From positions 22,754,001-22,818,000 of the forward strand of contig NC_068569.1 in assembly GCF_025698545.1 (NCBI RefSeq): a stretch of 64,000 nucleotides of DNA, written 5' to 3'. The notes beneath the pieces were generated by a model, which was not told the DNA's origin, searched no databases, and saw nothing but the letters and a program-made list of their open reading frames with translations. The translations under genes were made by a program, and so were the position numbers. How positions within the stretch are numbered: the stretch's first letter is position 1; every line of letters begins with the position of its first letter. The stretch comes from Gossypium raimondii. Lineage: Eukaryota > Streptophyta > Magnoliopsida > Malvales > Malvaceae. This document shows, piece by piece, positions 45,960 through 56,236 of the stretch.

Positions 45960-48915
45960 TGTAACACCCCCTACCCGTATCCGTCGCCGGAATAGGATAC
46001 GAGGTATTACCAGATTTTACTGAATTAATTTTTTTTAACTCAATATAACTCGTTTATAAATATCCACTCTTCCCTAAAATTTTAAAACCGAGACCAATCC
46101 AACATAACCAATCCATTTCAAAATATTTTCAAGATAGATTTACCGTATTCATAAGATAATCTTAGCACATACCAAAACCAAAATTTGTTAGCCATATTAA
46201 CGGCTAATCGTATATTCATTCCACATTAACATCTACTTTACTAGCTTATACATGCCTTTGATTTCCAAAATAAAGTTTCTTTATGTACCGAGATCTTGAG
46301 GTTGATAGTGTGATGTGTCTCTGACCAAATCCGACCTCCGAGCTTTTAACTCTACAAACAGGGGAAAAAGAAACAGGGTAAGCACTTTGTGCTTAGTAAG
46401 CTCATGTAACAGGAATTATACTTACCTAATATTTTTTTTATACAATGCAATAAATATTCATACATCCATTCAATACATTATTCCCCTATCATGCACAAAC
46501 TCAACATTCAAATTAGTCCAATAATTTCCATGTATCAATAATTTATACCATGATTGATGAGCTCATCAATTCCATGATTTCCATTTCCTTGTTATTTTTC
46601 CCGTTGAACTACTTGGAATTTCGATGGATTTTCAGGGGTACACCTAAGTGTACAAATTCCGGGTCCGTCAATTCATATTCATGTGCGCACATTTCCATTT
46701 CGAGAGCACACTCCCTGAACCTCATCCTATAATGGATTACCATTCGAGCTAAATCACAGAATATAAACTCATAGAGTATTGTCGGGATTACCAGTCCAGG
46801 CTAAATCCCTTGCAACGACAATTACTCTAATGAGCTTGGATCTGAATTACCAGTCCAGGCTAAATTCAGACCCTAATTCGGATTACTCGTCCGGGCTAAA
46901 TCCATTTTCCACATATTCTTGGGGAGGGCTATATCAGAATAGGATCACACGTCCGGGCTAGATCCTTTTTACCGTCAATTCCTTTTCAGAGATCCATCGA
47001 ATTTTCCTTTCATTCAACCGAGATTTATTTCCTCGTTTCATCAAGAATATCAATACTTCATCAATTATCATACAATAAACATCCAAATCATATTCACATC
47101 AATAACAAACATTTCAAGCATTTAGGAATATAATTCAAGTTACACGAACTTACCTCAATACTTGTTCGTAAACAAAAAAATCTACTAATCCCGAACTTTT
47201 TCTTTTCCTCGATCTAGCTTCGTATTTGAACTTTTTGGATCTAAATAAATAAATTTAATCATTAATCTAATACATTTCATGTTCATGTGTAAGATTCTCT
47301 ATAATTCCATTATTATTTATAGTGCATTCAAAGCTGTCTCACTGAGTCATAGTCACTAAATTATTTATATCTTGAGCTACGGAACTCCAAATCAAGATCC
47401 ATTAATTTTCCCTGAAACTAGACTCACATATATTCTTACCATAAAATTTTTAGAATTTTTGGTGTAGCCAATAAGTACAGTTTATTCTTTAAAGTTTTCC
47501 CTGTTTCATTGTTTGACAGTTCCGACCTCTCTTCACTAAAAATTAATTATCTCATTGTACAGAATTCGGATGATGTTTCCACTTGTTTATTCTGAAAATA
47601 GACTCATTAAAGATTCTAACCGTATAAATTATAACTCATAATCATTTTTGTACAATTTTTAATGATTTTCCAAAGTCAGAACAGGGGAACCCAAATTCAT
47701 TCTGACCTTGTATCACAAAATCTATTATATCTCATGATTTACAATTCCATTGATTAAACCATTTCTTCTATGAGAGACTAGACTCAATAAGCTTTAATTT
47801 CATATTTTATTCATCCTCTAATTCGATCTCTACAATTTTTGGTGATTTTTCAAAATTGGACTACTGCTGCTGTCCAAAACTGTTTTAGTGTATGATGTTA
47901 ATTACCATTTTTCCCTAAACTTTCAATAAATGATAATTTCATCCCTGCTCAATTAACCTCTCAATTGAGCTGATTTTTCTCAATTAACACTTTATCCCAT
48001 CAGTTTAAACTACTTTATAACCTTTGGAAATCAGAATTTTAGCACTAGACTTTAATTCCAAACCTTTTCACAATTAGGTCCTATAAATCAATTTCTATTG
48101 AAATTACCTAATAAAATCATTTCATAAACAAATTAAAGCTTCACTTTCATGCTATTTCATCATGAAATTACAGCACTCAACCATAGTGACTTTCAATTTC
48201 ATCCATGAAATCAAAAACTAATGAATTTAGTAATAGGACCTAGTTGTAAAAGTCTTAGAAACAGAAACATTATAAGAAAAAGGCAAGGATTAACTCACTT
48301 GGTGCAAAAATTATGAAAAACCAGCTTGAAGAAACCCTTAGGACGTTTTTGGCTGATGAGAGTGCAGAAAATATGAAGAGAATTCTAGATATTCCATTTT
48401 AGTCCTAACTTTTAAAGCAAATTTTTGCAATATTACAATTTTACCCTTAATTCTTCAATTCTCCTGATTTTTCTCAGCTATTGCCGCCCAAAATATCTCA
48501 TTTTGGGGTTATTTTCAATTTATGTCCCTCCTCATTTAACAATTGAGCTATTTAATCCTTCTAGTAACTTTTACACCTTTTTCAATTTAGTTCTTTTTAC
48601 TTAATTGACTACCCAAACATTAAAATTTTCTAACGAAATTTTATTACCATTTTACTAACACTTCATAAATATTTATAAAAATATTTTTGACTCGATTTTA
48701 CTAGATCGAGGTCTCGATACCTTATTTTACCCAATTTCTTCAATACTTTCTTTTCTAACTAACCACTAAATCGGTAAAATTTTTCTATCAATATTTTCAT
48801 ACGATTTTCCTATCATACCAATATTCATGCAAAAATATTAAAATAAATTTCTATTTAAATCAGATTTGTGGTTACGAAACCACTATTCCGATAGCCTTGA
48901 ATTTGGGCCATTACA
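45960..48915 (-). mobile_element. LTR e: solo LTR (2956 bp), TSD TATAA
   Basis: It begins TGTAACACCCCCTACCCGTA and ends TTGAATTTGGGCCATTACA. TATAA at 45955-45959 and 48916-48920 is a perfect target duplication. It is the same family as LTR g (56237-59171) in opposite orientation and very similar along its length. Four units of GTCC(G/A)GGCTAAATC lie at 46785-46970. No gag or pol. Confidence 0.88.
46785..46970 (-). repeat. Tandem GTCCGGGCTAAAT repeats in LTR e
   Basis: Four degenerate units of about 45 bp, each with ATTAC(C/T)CGTCCGGGCTAAAT or a close form. The inverted counterpart in LTR g spans 58186-58370. A 60-77 codon open frame shared by the two copies is a by-product of this repeat. 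Confidence 0.8.
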
Positions 48916-49421
48916 TATAAAGTTAATTTAATTGATTTTATATTTTGGAAATGAATTAAAACTTTAAGTATATCAATGAAAATTTTTGTGAATAAATATT
49001 ATTAAAATGAATTAAATTATATATAAAATGTAAGATTGAATTCAATTAAGTACATATTAAGCTATTCACAAAAAAAATACAAATTAATCTATTGTAAAAT
49101 TGTACTTTAAAGATAATAAATTACAAATTAATCTATGGTAAAATTGTACTTTGGCCCCAAATGTAAAAATATATATTTAGTACCTTCAAAATAGTGAAAT
49201 TATAAATTAGTACATGGTAACTTTACATTTAGATCTCTCAAAAATTTATAATTTAGTTCTAACTCCCTAAAATATTTTTGGCCTCACCCCTAAGCTCAAC
49301 TACTTATAGTTTTTATTTTTATTTTATACACTTTCTAGTTTTTTTATTATAATTTTAATGGTTTTAATTTTTACTATGCATATATATATATATTGAATTT
49401 TTAAGATATTTTTTCAATTGC
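48916..49421. other. AT-rich non-coding spacer
   Basis: No gene. It contains dispersed 'AAATTAATCTATGGTAAAATTG' style repeats (twice, 49080-49150) and ends in the 9-bp target duplication of the next MITE. Confidence 0.45.
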
Positions 49422-49764
49422 AATAAAAGTATAATGCATGCCCTTATATTAGGAGCTAGATTGCAATTTACTCATTCAATTCAAAAAATGGGCAAGTTAG
49501 TCCTTATACATTAGATAAAAAAGCAAACTAGATCTTTTGTTAAAAATTTCATCCATTTTTGTTATTCATGGCACGTCGCATGTCACTATCTGATTATTTC
49601 GTCAACCACGCTAGTTTTTAACAACATAAATGGATGAAATTTTTATCAGAAAAAATCAATTTCCTATTTAATCTAATGTATAGAGACTAGTTCGCCCATT
49701 TTTTGAGCAGAAGGGGCAAAATGCAATCCAGCTTCTAGTATAGGGCTTCCATGATACTTTTACC
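49422..49764. mobile_element. Palindromic MITE (343 bp) with 9-bp target duplication
   Basis: TTCAATTGC occurs perfectly at 49413-49421 and 49765-49773. The left arm (AATAAAAGTATAATGCATGC, then TAGATTGCA, AAAAAATGGGC, ATTTCATCCATTT) pairs along its length with the right arm (GGTAAAAGTATCATGGAAGC as reverse complement). The whole element is therefore a foldback of two arms of about 150 bp. A 9-bp duplication points to a Mutator-like source. No coding sequence. Confidence 0.82.
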
Positions 49765-49773
49765 TTCAATTGC

Positions 49774-51250
49774 CATGTTATCAACCACATCATCAACCAT
49801 TCATCTATCAGCTTAAAGCAAGGTTATTTGAACTGGACCAGACCGATCAATCAAATTGGGAACCGACTGGGCTACTGGTTAAGAGAAGGGCATTTAACTG
49901 ATTGATTTGGGAATCAACACGAACTAGTTGAATCGAACAAAAAATCGATTAAACTAGATTTTTATTTTTAAAATTTTATAATTTTTTAAATAATTTATTT
50001 AATCGAATAGGATGGACTGATTGTACCGGTTAGACTGAAAAACCGATGAACCAACCAATTCCACCGGTGGCCTAATTCTAAAATCATTGACTCAAAGTTA
50101 ACGGGGTCAAAACTTCAACAGAAAAAGATAATTCAAATGGCTTAGTTGATTGTTATTTATAATTTTTGAGTTGGTTGACACATTTTTATAAATTTTATAG
50201 TTTTTTTATAATTTCATAAAAATTATTTAGATATATTCCTATTTCTTTTGTAATTTTATTTATAAAATTTAATAACATTTAATAGTTTTAGGATTTTTAA
50301 AATATTTTTTAACTGCTACACTAGCAATCACATTATCCATCTAGTCAACGGAAAATTAATAGCGTCAAAACTTAAATGGAAAAAGTAATTTTAAAAGTTT
50401 AATTAATTGCTAGTTTTTAATTAAGACGGTATTATTTTTAATTAGTGACTCAAAATTATTTATTTATTTATTAATGGTAGGATTTTATCTATCTAATATA
50501 TATACAAATTAAAATTCTCTCTAAAATAAATAAATAATAAATTAAATATTTAATCGAAAACAATTGATGTCTTAATAAAAATAACCATCATTTAAAGTAT
50601 TGAAATTATCTTTATATTTTTTAATAATTCTAATATTTTTCCTACTGCCACTTAAATTGCCATGTCAGTTAACATCGAGGCTTCCACCAAAATATAATTT
50701 TGAGAGCTTAAATGATTATTACTTCTCAATTAAGAAATAAATTAAGAGTTGTTTTCTTTTTAAGGCTGAATTGATTATTCATTTATTTTAAATATTTTTA
50801 ATTAGAAATCCAACAAATGTAGAGGAGTTTTTTAAAATTAGTTTTAAAATAAAAGAGATAAATATTAAAATTATACATGAATTTTGGTTTAATATGTAAT
50901 GTTGTACATGAATTTTGGTTTTGTGTGACTTTATATATGAAGTTTTGATTTAATTCAAATTTCACTAATCACTAACAACATTATCGAATAAATACCATTT
51001 TATATCGATATATTGCATACACAAACAATTATATTAATTTGATACGAAAATAAATGTATTTATTTAAATGTGTGTAATTGAATCAAAATTAAAACTTTAT
51101 GTATACATATAAACCATGGCTCAAGTTTCATAAATATAATTGCGGTAAATTAAAATTAATATACTAAATTATACATTGTACAAAAGTTCAGGTATAAAAT
51201 TTTAAATTTATCCCGAAATAAAAAAAATCATTTTTAATTTAAATCAAACT
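49774..51250. other. AT-rich non-coding spacer
   Basis: No gene. 49810-50060 has CGATTAAACTAG and ACCGGTTAGAC words of a dispersed repeat. The rest is poly-A/T-rich up to the snoRNA promoter. Confidence 0.45.
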
Positions 51251-51266
51251 TGATCCGAAACTTTTA

Positions 51267-51433
51267 GGCCCAGTGTAAGAAGATTAGCCCCCTAGTTTGC
51301 GGCTCCATATTCTCTCTGTTAGCTTTGACTCGTCACCGTGCGGTAATTTTATAAAACTCTCCTCCCCAAAACGCACCGAAAAACTGTCTATAAAACGAGG
51401 TCGGGATCCGAGAGCATCATTGCAAAACCCTAA
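51267..51433 (+). promoter_or_regulatory. Promoter of the snoRNA unit: site II, TATA box, telo-box
   Basis: GGCCCA (site II element, TGGGCC on the other strand) at 51267-51272, TATAAAA at 51389-51395 and AAACCCTAA (telo-box) at 51425-51433, in that order. Site II plus telo-box is the known signature of plant promoters for ribosomal-protein and ribosome-biogenesis genes, including snoRNA clusters. TATA spacing puts the transcription start near 51420. Confidence 0.7.
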
Positions 51434-51590
51434 TTCACAAATTAGCGCGTCGGCCGCCATCTTAGTTTCTTCAGCCTTCTGTTTGATCTCTAGCTGTTTT
51501 CATCATCAACCTGCTTCTTTTCCGATAAATTCTTCATTTGTTTTCTCCATTTGTTACTAAACGTTGCATTACTTATTTTCTATCAAAATG

Positions 51591-51688
51591 GAGGCCAAAT
51601 GATGAACATTCGAATCGAATAATACTCGAAAAATTTCAAAATCGAGTATCATGATTTCGTTTATTTGAATAGGAAGATCTGATGCCTC
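51591..51688 (+). ncRNA. C/D-box snoRNA candidate 1 (25S-type guide)
   Basis: Box C ATGATGA at 51599-51605 and box D CTGA at 51679-51682, enclosed by a GAGGC/GCCTC terminal stem (51591-51595, 51684-51688). Just upstream of box D, ATAGGAAGA (51669-51677) is complementary to UCUUCCUAU in the conserved 25S rRNA GGCUCUUCCUAUCAUUG stretch, with one unpaired base before the box. An internal ATACTCGA/TCGAGTAT hairpin sits between the two halves. No good D' box is visible. Weakest guide of the three. Confidence 0.62.
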
Positions 51689-51735
51689 TTTATTTCTTTA
51701 TTTATTTTGATTTTAATCTTTTGCTTGCACTTTGT

Positions 51736-51842
51736 GAAAGAAGCCAATGATGAAACTATTTGAGACTTTCTGAAATGCAGTTCTATCTGTACTGCATGAA
51801 TTTGTAGAAACTCATGAACTAGGACGGTCTGAGGCTTTCTTT
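51736..51842 (+). ncRNA. C/D-box snoRNA candidate 2 (18S ACCGUCCUAGU guide)
   Basis: Box C ATGATGA (51747-51753), D' CTGA (51770-51773) and box D CTGA (51829-51832). The terminal stem GAAAGAAGCC pairs with GGCTTTCTTT with one bulge. The bases directly before box D, ACTAGGACGGT (51818-51828), are an 11-nt perfect complement to ACCGUCCUAGU of 18S rRNA (AGAUACCGUCCUAGUCUCAACC). The box D+5 rule predicts 2'-O-methylation of the U in ACCGU. Confidence 0.75.
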
Positions 51843-51894
51843 AAAAACAAAATAAAATCCGTATTTTCTTATTTAAGTGGTTTTACTTCAGCTC

Positions 51895-51976
51895 TGTCTG
51901 TGTATGATGAGAAATCTTTGAATCAGTTATCCCTGTCTGAGCTTTTTGGATGAGATGTTGATATCTGACACAGACA
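51895..51976 (+). ncRNA. C/D-box snoRNA candidate 3 (25S ACAGGGAUAACUG guide)
   Basis: A perfect 8-bp terminal stem TGTCTGTG (51895-51902) / CACAGACA (51969-51976) encloses box C ATGATGA (51904-51910), D' CTGA (51937-51940), a C'-like GATGAGA (51949-51955) and box D CTGA (51965-51968). The size is 82 nt, typical for the class. CAGTTATCCCTGT (51924-51936), ending exactly at D', is a 13-nt perfect complement to ACAGGGAUAACUG in the 25S peptidyl-transferase region. The +5 rule predicts methylation of the second G of ACAGG. Confidence 0.82.
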
Positions 51977-52326
51977 ACTGAGTTTTAGTTTTAGTTTTTG
52001 CTCTGTTTTTTTTTAAATGTGGTGCTTAGACAGATGAATTTCAGAGTATTAATCTCGATTTACAGAGGTTTTGAGAGACATTGAAACTGAATTAAATTTT
52101 AGTTAAGTTGATATTTGCCCAATGATGGAAAACTCATTGAATGGAGCAGTAGGACTGATTTTCGTGTTAGAGCATTTACTATCTTCATCTGTTCAATCTT
52201 TCTTTCTTTCTTCCTCTGTTTCTCTTTCTCCTTCTGTTTCTGTTACTCTATCTTCTCTGGTTTCTATCTATAATTCTCTCTTTCTCTGTATCTGTCTTTT
52301 CTCTTATTCTTACATCTCTTTTTTCT

Positions 52327-52420
52327 CACAGCTGATGATTGGTAAATTCTTTTAGCGAAAACCAGTTTGCTAATACTGCGAATGACCTGATATAGCTATG
52401 AGATCTGAGGGCTTTGTTCA
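52327..52420 (+). ncRNA. Possible fourth C/D-like unit
   Basis: TGATGAT follows ACAGC at about 52331, with CTGA at 52387-52390 and again in GATCTGAGGG near 52412. The terminal stem (AGC/GCT) is very short and I find no clear rRNA complement. Recorded because of its position in the same transcript. It may be chance. Confidence 0.22.
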
Positions 52421-52760
52421 ACATTTTGAATGTCGGGGTTTGTCATCCAGAATTTGATTTATAATAATCTTGTTTTACATTATAGGGATAAACATTAAAT
52501 TGATAGAATGTTTGAAGTATATCCATTATCGAGAATTTTAGATATTAAAATGAAAATATTTATAGTTTATAGTCAATGGTTGGTATGATCTGACTCTGAA
52601 ATTGCAGCTAATGTGGGATCGTTTTTCTAATCATTGATGATTTGTATCTGATAACATTGATGGTTGGCCTCAATACATTGCTGTTTGTTTTTGAGATGTT
52701 TCCTTGTCTACTTATCATTTGTTTTTGCAGATGTTTTTATTGTTTTGGGATTTGTATTTT

Positions 52761-53965
52761 ATTTGGTTCCCTTGTGGATTAGAAATATATTCTTTCCTGA
52801 ATTTTCTATCAAAATAGTGTTATATGCATGATTAATTTCTTATTAATCTCCTCGCTATATTAATATACTCAATTTTATTTGTTAACTAATTTATATGATT
52901 AGAATGTAACGTATTAATATGGTTTAAAGATTTAAAAATTATAACAAGATGTTTGTTTGAATCGACTTTAGAAGAAAATTTTAAAATATTTGTTTTATTG
53001 GGTTTAATTAATAATGTATAAATATGATAATAATTAATAATGTTAAAATTGGTTTTTATAATTAATAAAATTAAATATATTGATGAATAATTTAATTAAT
53101 TAAGTAATTAATAATATTTTAATTATCAATTCAATGGTCAATCTTACATAATTAGAATTTAGATTCATATTAAATTATACTTGTTATTTTAGATTAATTA
53201 TATTTAATATTTGGCACTATAAATATTTGTATTAGATCCTAAAAGGTGTAATTTTATTATTATATGAGATGTTTAGTAATTATTATTTAATATTAATAGT
53301 TTTACTATTATTTGATTTAAACAATATTTACATAATTATGAATGTTGTTTACAATTATATTGTCAAATATTATGTCAAAGATAATGAAATGTTAAAGGAA
53401 TGATTTTTCTAGGTGAAATTTTGACTTTTATTTGAATGACAAGTTACTTTATCCAATTATTTAATATTTTATTTTGGTTATTTCTCACCCTTTTATTTTT
53501 GTTATTTTATTCCCTAAATTGTTTATCAAATTTTATATTTTATTATAAATTAAATTTATTATCATTTAATTAGAGAATATATTTTGAAAATTATAGAAAT
53601 ATTATTTAATAGATTTTAAAATTAACACGTGTGCAACAACAGTTTGTGTTTGATATATATCACACTTTATTTATTTAAATTCATATTAAAAATATATGAA
53701 TAATTAAAATATTTAATAGTTAATTAAAATTTAGATTTATATTTTTTGGTTAAGTATTTAAAAGTGTTAAGATTTACTCCATTATAGTTTCGTTCATTAA
53801 TATCCAATACAACGATCATTACCATTCAAATGTGTAAAACTCATGTAGCACCCATATATTAAATGTGAAAATCAATTTGTGAAAGATGATTAAACATTTA
53901 TTAAATATTAATGGATGAAAAAGTAATATGAATGATGATTAAACATGCATTGAATATTAAATGTT
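52761..53965. other. Very AT-rich spacer
   Basis: No gene. Two related words, GATGATTAAACATTTATTAA (from about 53886) and GATGATTAAACATGCATTGA (from about 53935), form a small duplication just before the LINE. Confidence 0.45.
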
Positions 53966-55768
53966 AGCCATCACGAATACAACCATGCAAATCTTGTGTA
54001 ATGGGGCTTCGACTTAAATGTTCAAGCCAGTTAGGGGAACTAGACAGGGTTGTCCTTTGTTACATTATCTCTTCATTCAGTGCATGGATTGGCTGTGTCA
54101 GGTAATTCATTCATCCATTAACTCTGGCAAATGGATTCCAATTAGATTGTTGAGATCAGGACCTGCACTTTCCCATCTATTTTTTGCGGATAATTTGGTT
54201 ATTTTTGCTAGAGCTGAGTTGGAACAAGATAAACTTATTGAGGAAACCCTAGATATTTTCTGTGGCTTTTCTGAACATCATATCAATGCTCGCAAAACAA
54301 ATGTTTTCTTTTTCTAAAAGCATTGATGACGTTCAGGGGGGAGACTGTGTGGTGTCATCGGATTTTGTCAGGTTCAGAATATTGGTTCATATCTAAGAGT
54401 TCCTCTCTTCCATGAAAGAATCACTAACAACTCCTTGAGATTTATGGTGGAGAAGGTCAAGGCCAAGCTTCAGCATTGGGAGGCAAAATAACCGTCTTTA
54501 GCTGGCAGAGTCACGTTAGCCTAGTCGGTATTTCTCACAATTCCTAGTTACTTTATGTAATCATTGATGGCCCTAAAATGTATCTGTAAAGAGATTGAAC
54601 GTATTGCTAGACAATTCATATGTGGGAATTCCGGAGGGGAAATAATTGGCTTTTGTTAATTGGCAATCAGTTTGTCAACCAAAGGCTTGTAGAGGGCTTG
54701 GGTTGCGACGGTTGTCAGATCAACATACCTCTTTTATGTTAAAATTGGGGTATAATATTCTATCCAATACTGATTCCTTGTGGGTTTTTGCTCTCCTTAC
54801 AAAATATAGGATGGAATAAGGTATTCCTTTGAGTATTTGTAAGGGAAATTGTTCCTTCTTATGGAGAGCTCTTTTTAAGATTTGGCCTCTTCGTCGCGAG
54901 AACATTCTCTGGTCTATAGGAAATGGAAATAACATAAGATGTTGGAAGGACATGTGGATTCCTGGAATTAGGTCTCTTATTAGTTTTATCCCAACTCTGA
55001 ATAATATTGATGAGGACTATGTGCTTAAGGAGCTGGTCATAGAAAATGGATTTTGGAATTTTGATCTATTTTAGATTTGGCTACCAAAGGAGATTATTAA
55101 CCGTATTGTGAGCATACCTCTCACAAGTCCCTTTGTGGGTCCAGATATAGTGGCTTGGACGGGTACTTTGTTAGGGTCATTCTTTATCAAAAGTGCCTAT
55201 AGGGTGGTGAAGGAGGATACGTGGAATCTAATGGATAAGCTGTGGAAGCTGTCATAGAAATTTCAAGGTCCTCAGAGGGTTCGTCTTTTTATTTGGCTGG
55301 TTCTTAAGCAACATTTGCTTACGTAAGTAGAGAGGTGTCGACGTGGTATTGAGACTAATGATTTCTGTTTTGTCTGTGGGTCAGTCTCGGAGGATGTCAT
55401 CCATGCTATTAGAGACTGTAGATTAGCGAAAGATGTTTGGACTCAGGTTGTACCAGTTGAGAAACAAGAGTTTTTCTTTTCTAATGATTTGCAGGAATGG
55501 TTTTTGAACAATTTACAGAATCGTCAAGATTTGGTCTTTGGAGGGGCTGAATGGCCAGTCTTCTTTGGTCTAGTTACTTGGCGTATTTAGAAAAATATAA
55601 ATCTCTATATTTTCCAAGGTTCGCCATGGAGTGTAGAAGAAATTATCAAGGGTCGTTTAGTTGGGCCTAGTAGTATGGGCATCTTCCCAAGGTAAGCTCT
55701 AATGTTAGGCAAGTGATGGGGGGTGGAAGTATAATCAGATGGGTAAATAAGTGCATTTAAGAACTGAT
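53966..55768 (+). mobile_element. L1-type LINE fragment: RT C-terminal half and zinc-binding domain, broken
   Basis: Starts mid-RT with MQILCNGAST, then FKPVRGTRQGCPLLHYLFIQ and LSHLFFADNLVIFARAE. The catalytic FADD motif reads FADN, so the second Asp is lost. Next are KVKAKLQHWEAK, PSLAGRVTLA, WRALFKIWPLRRENILWSIG-like text with a CWKDMWIPG block, and a zf-RVT zinc-binding domain (FIWLVLKQHLLT, CRRGIE, FCFVCGSVSEDVIHAI and RDC). Several stops and frameshifts (for example after 54317, 54495 and 55073) make it inactive. The RNase H end continues at 61110 after a nested LTR insertion. The 5' endonuclease part is missing. Confidence 0.85.
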
Positions 55769-56236
55769 TGTAACACCCCTAATCTGAATCCGTCGCCAGA
55801 ACAGGGTTACAGAACATTACCAAAATTTACAGATCAAATAACAGACATTTCATATCATCTAGCATTTATATTAGAACTTAATCCAAATTCATAATATTGT
55901 CCATTATGTGAGCCCTTGAAGCTCAAAATACATGTTAGAAATAAGTTGGGACTAAACCAGGTATTCAGAAAACATTAAAATTTTTCAAAAGTGCAGGAGA
56001 CACACGCCCGTGTAGCCAAGCCGTGTGTCTCACACGGTCAAGAGACACGCCCATGTCTTAAGCCGTGTGGGCATTCGAAATAGGGATACACGACCGTGTC
56101 CCAGCCCGTGCCCAAACTTGGGAGCTCTCTAACTTGGGTCACACGGCCAAGTCACATTGCTCATATGCTAGGCCGTGTGAACAATTTTGAGTATACTGAC
56201 TTGTACAGATTTTTAAAATACAGGGGACACACGGTC

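Larger units (their letters stand above)
51420..52760 (+). ncRNA. Putative polycistronic snoRNA precursor / non-coding host transcript
   Basis: I infer a transcript starting about 30 bases after the TATA box and covering at least three C/D snoRNAs (51591-51688, 51736-51842, 51895-51976). The leader contains CGGCCGCCATCTTAGTTTCT, which looks like a ribosomal-gene leader, but no protein continues from it. A polypyrimidine stretch lies at 52190-52320 and a TTTTTGCAG (52731-52739) could be a splice acceptor, so a spliced host RNA is possible. Plant snoRNAs are often polycistronic and cut out by RNase III-type enzymes. The extent and the 3' end are guesses. Confidence 0.5.

Noticed and set aside
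46779..46961. 60-77 codon frame shared by LTR e and LTR g (also 58186-58419)
   Set aside because: Conserved only because both LTRs carry the same tandem repeat. No start context or domain.
51297..51560. 87-codon frame at the start of the snoRNA unit
   Set aside because: It overlaps the TATA box and telo-box and has no family resemblance. Better explained as promoter and leader.
52111..52165. AATGATGG ... GGACTGA as another C/D snoRNA
   Set aside because: Only about 40 nt between boxes, no terminal stem and no rRNA complement.
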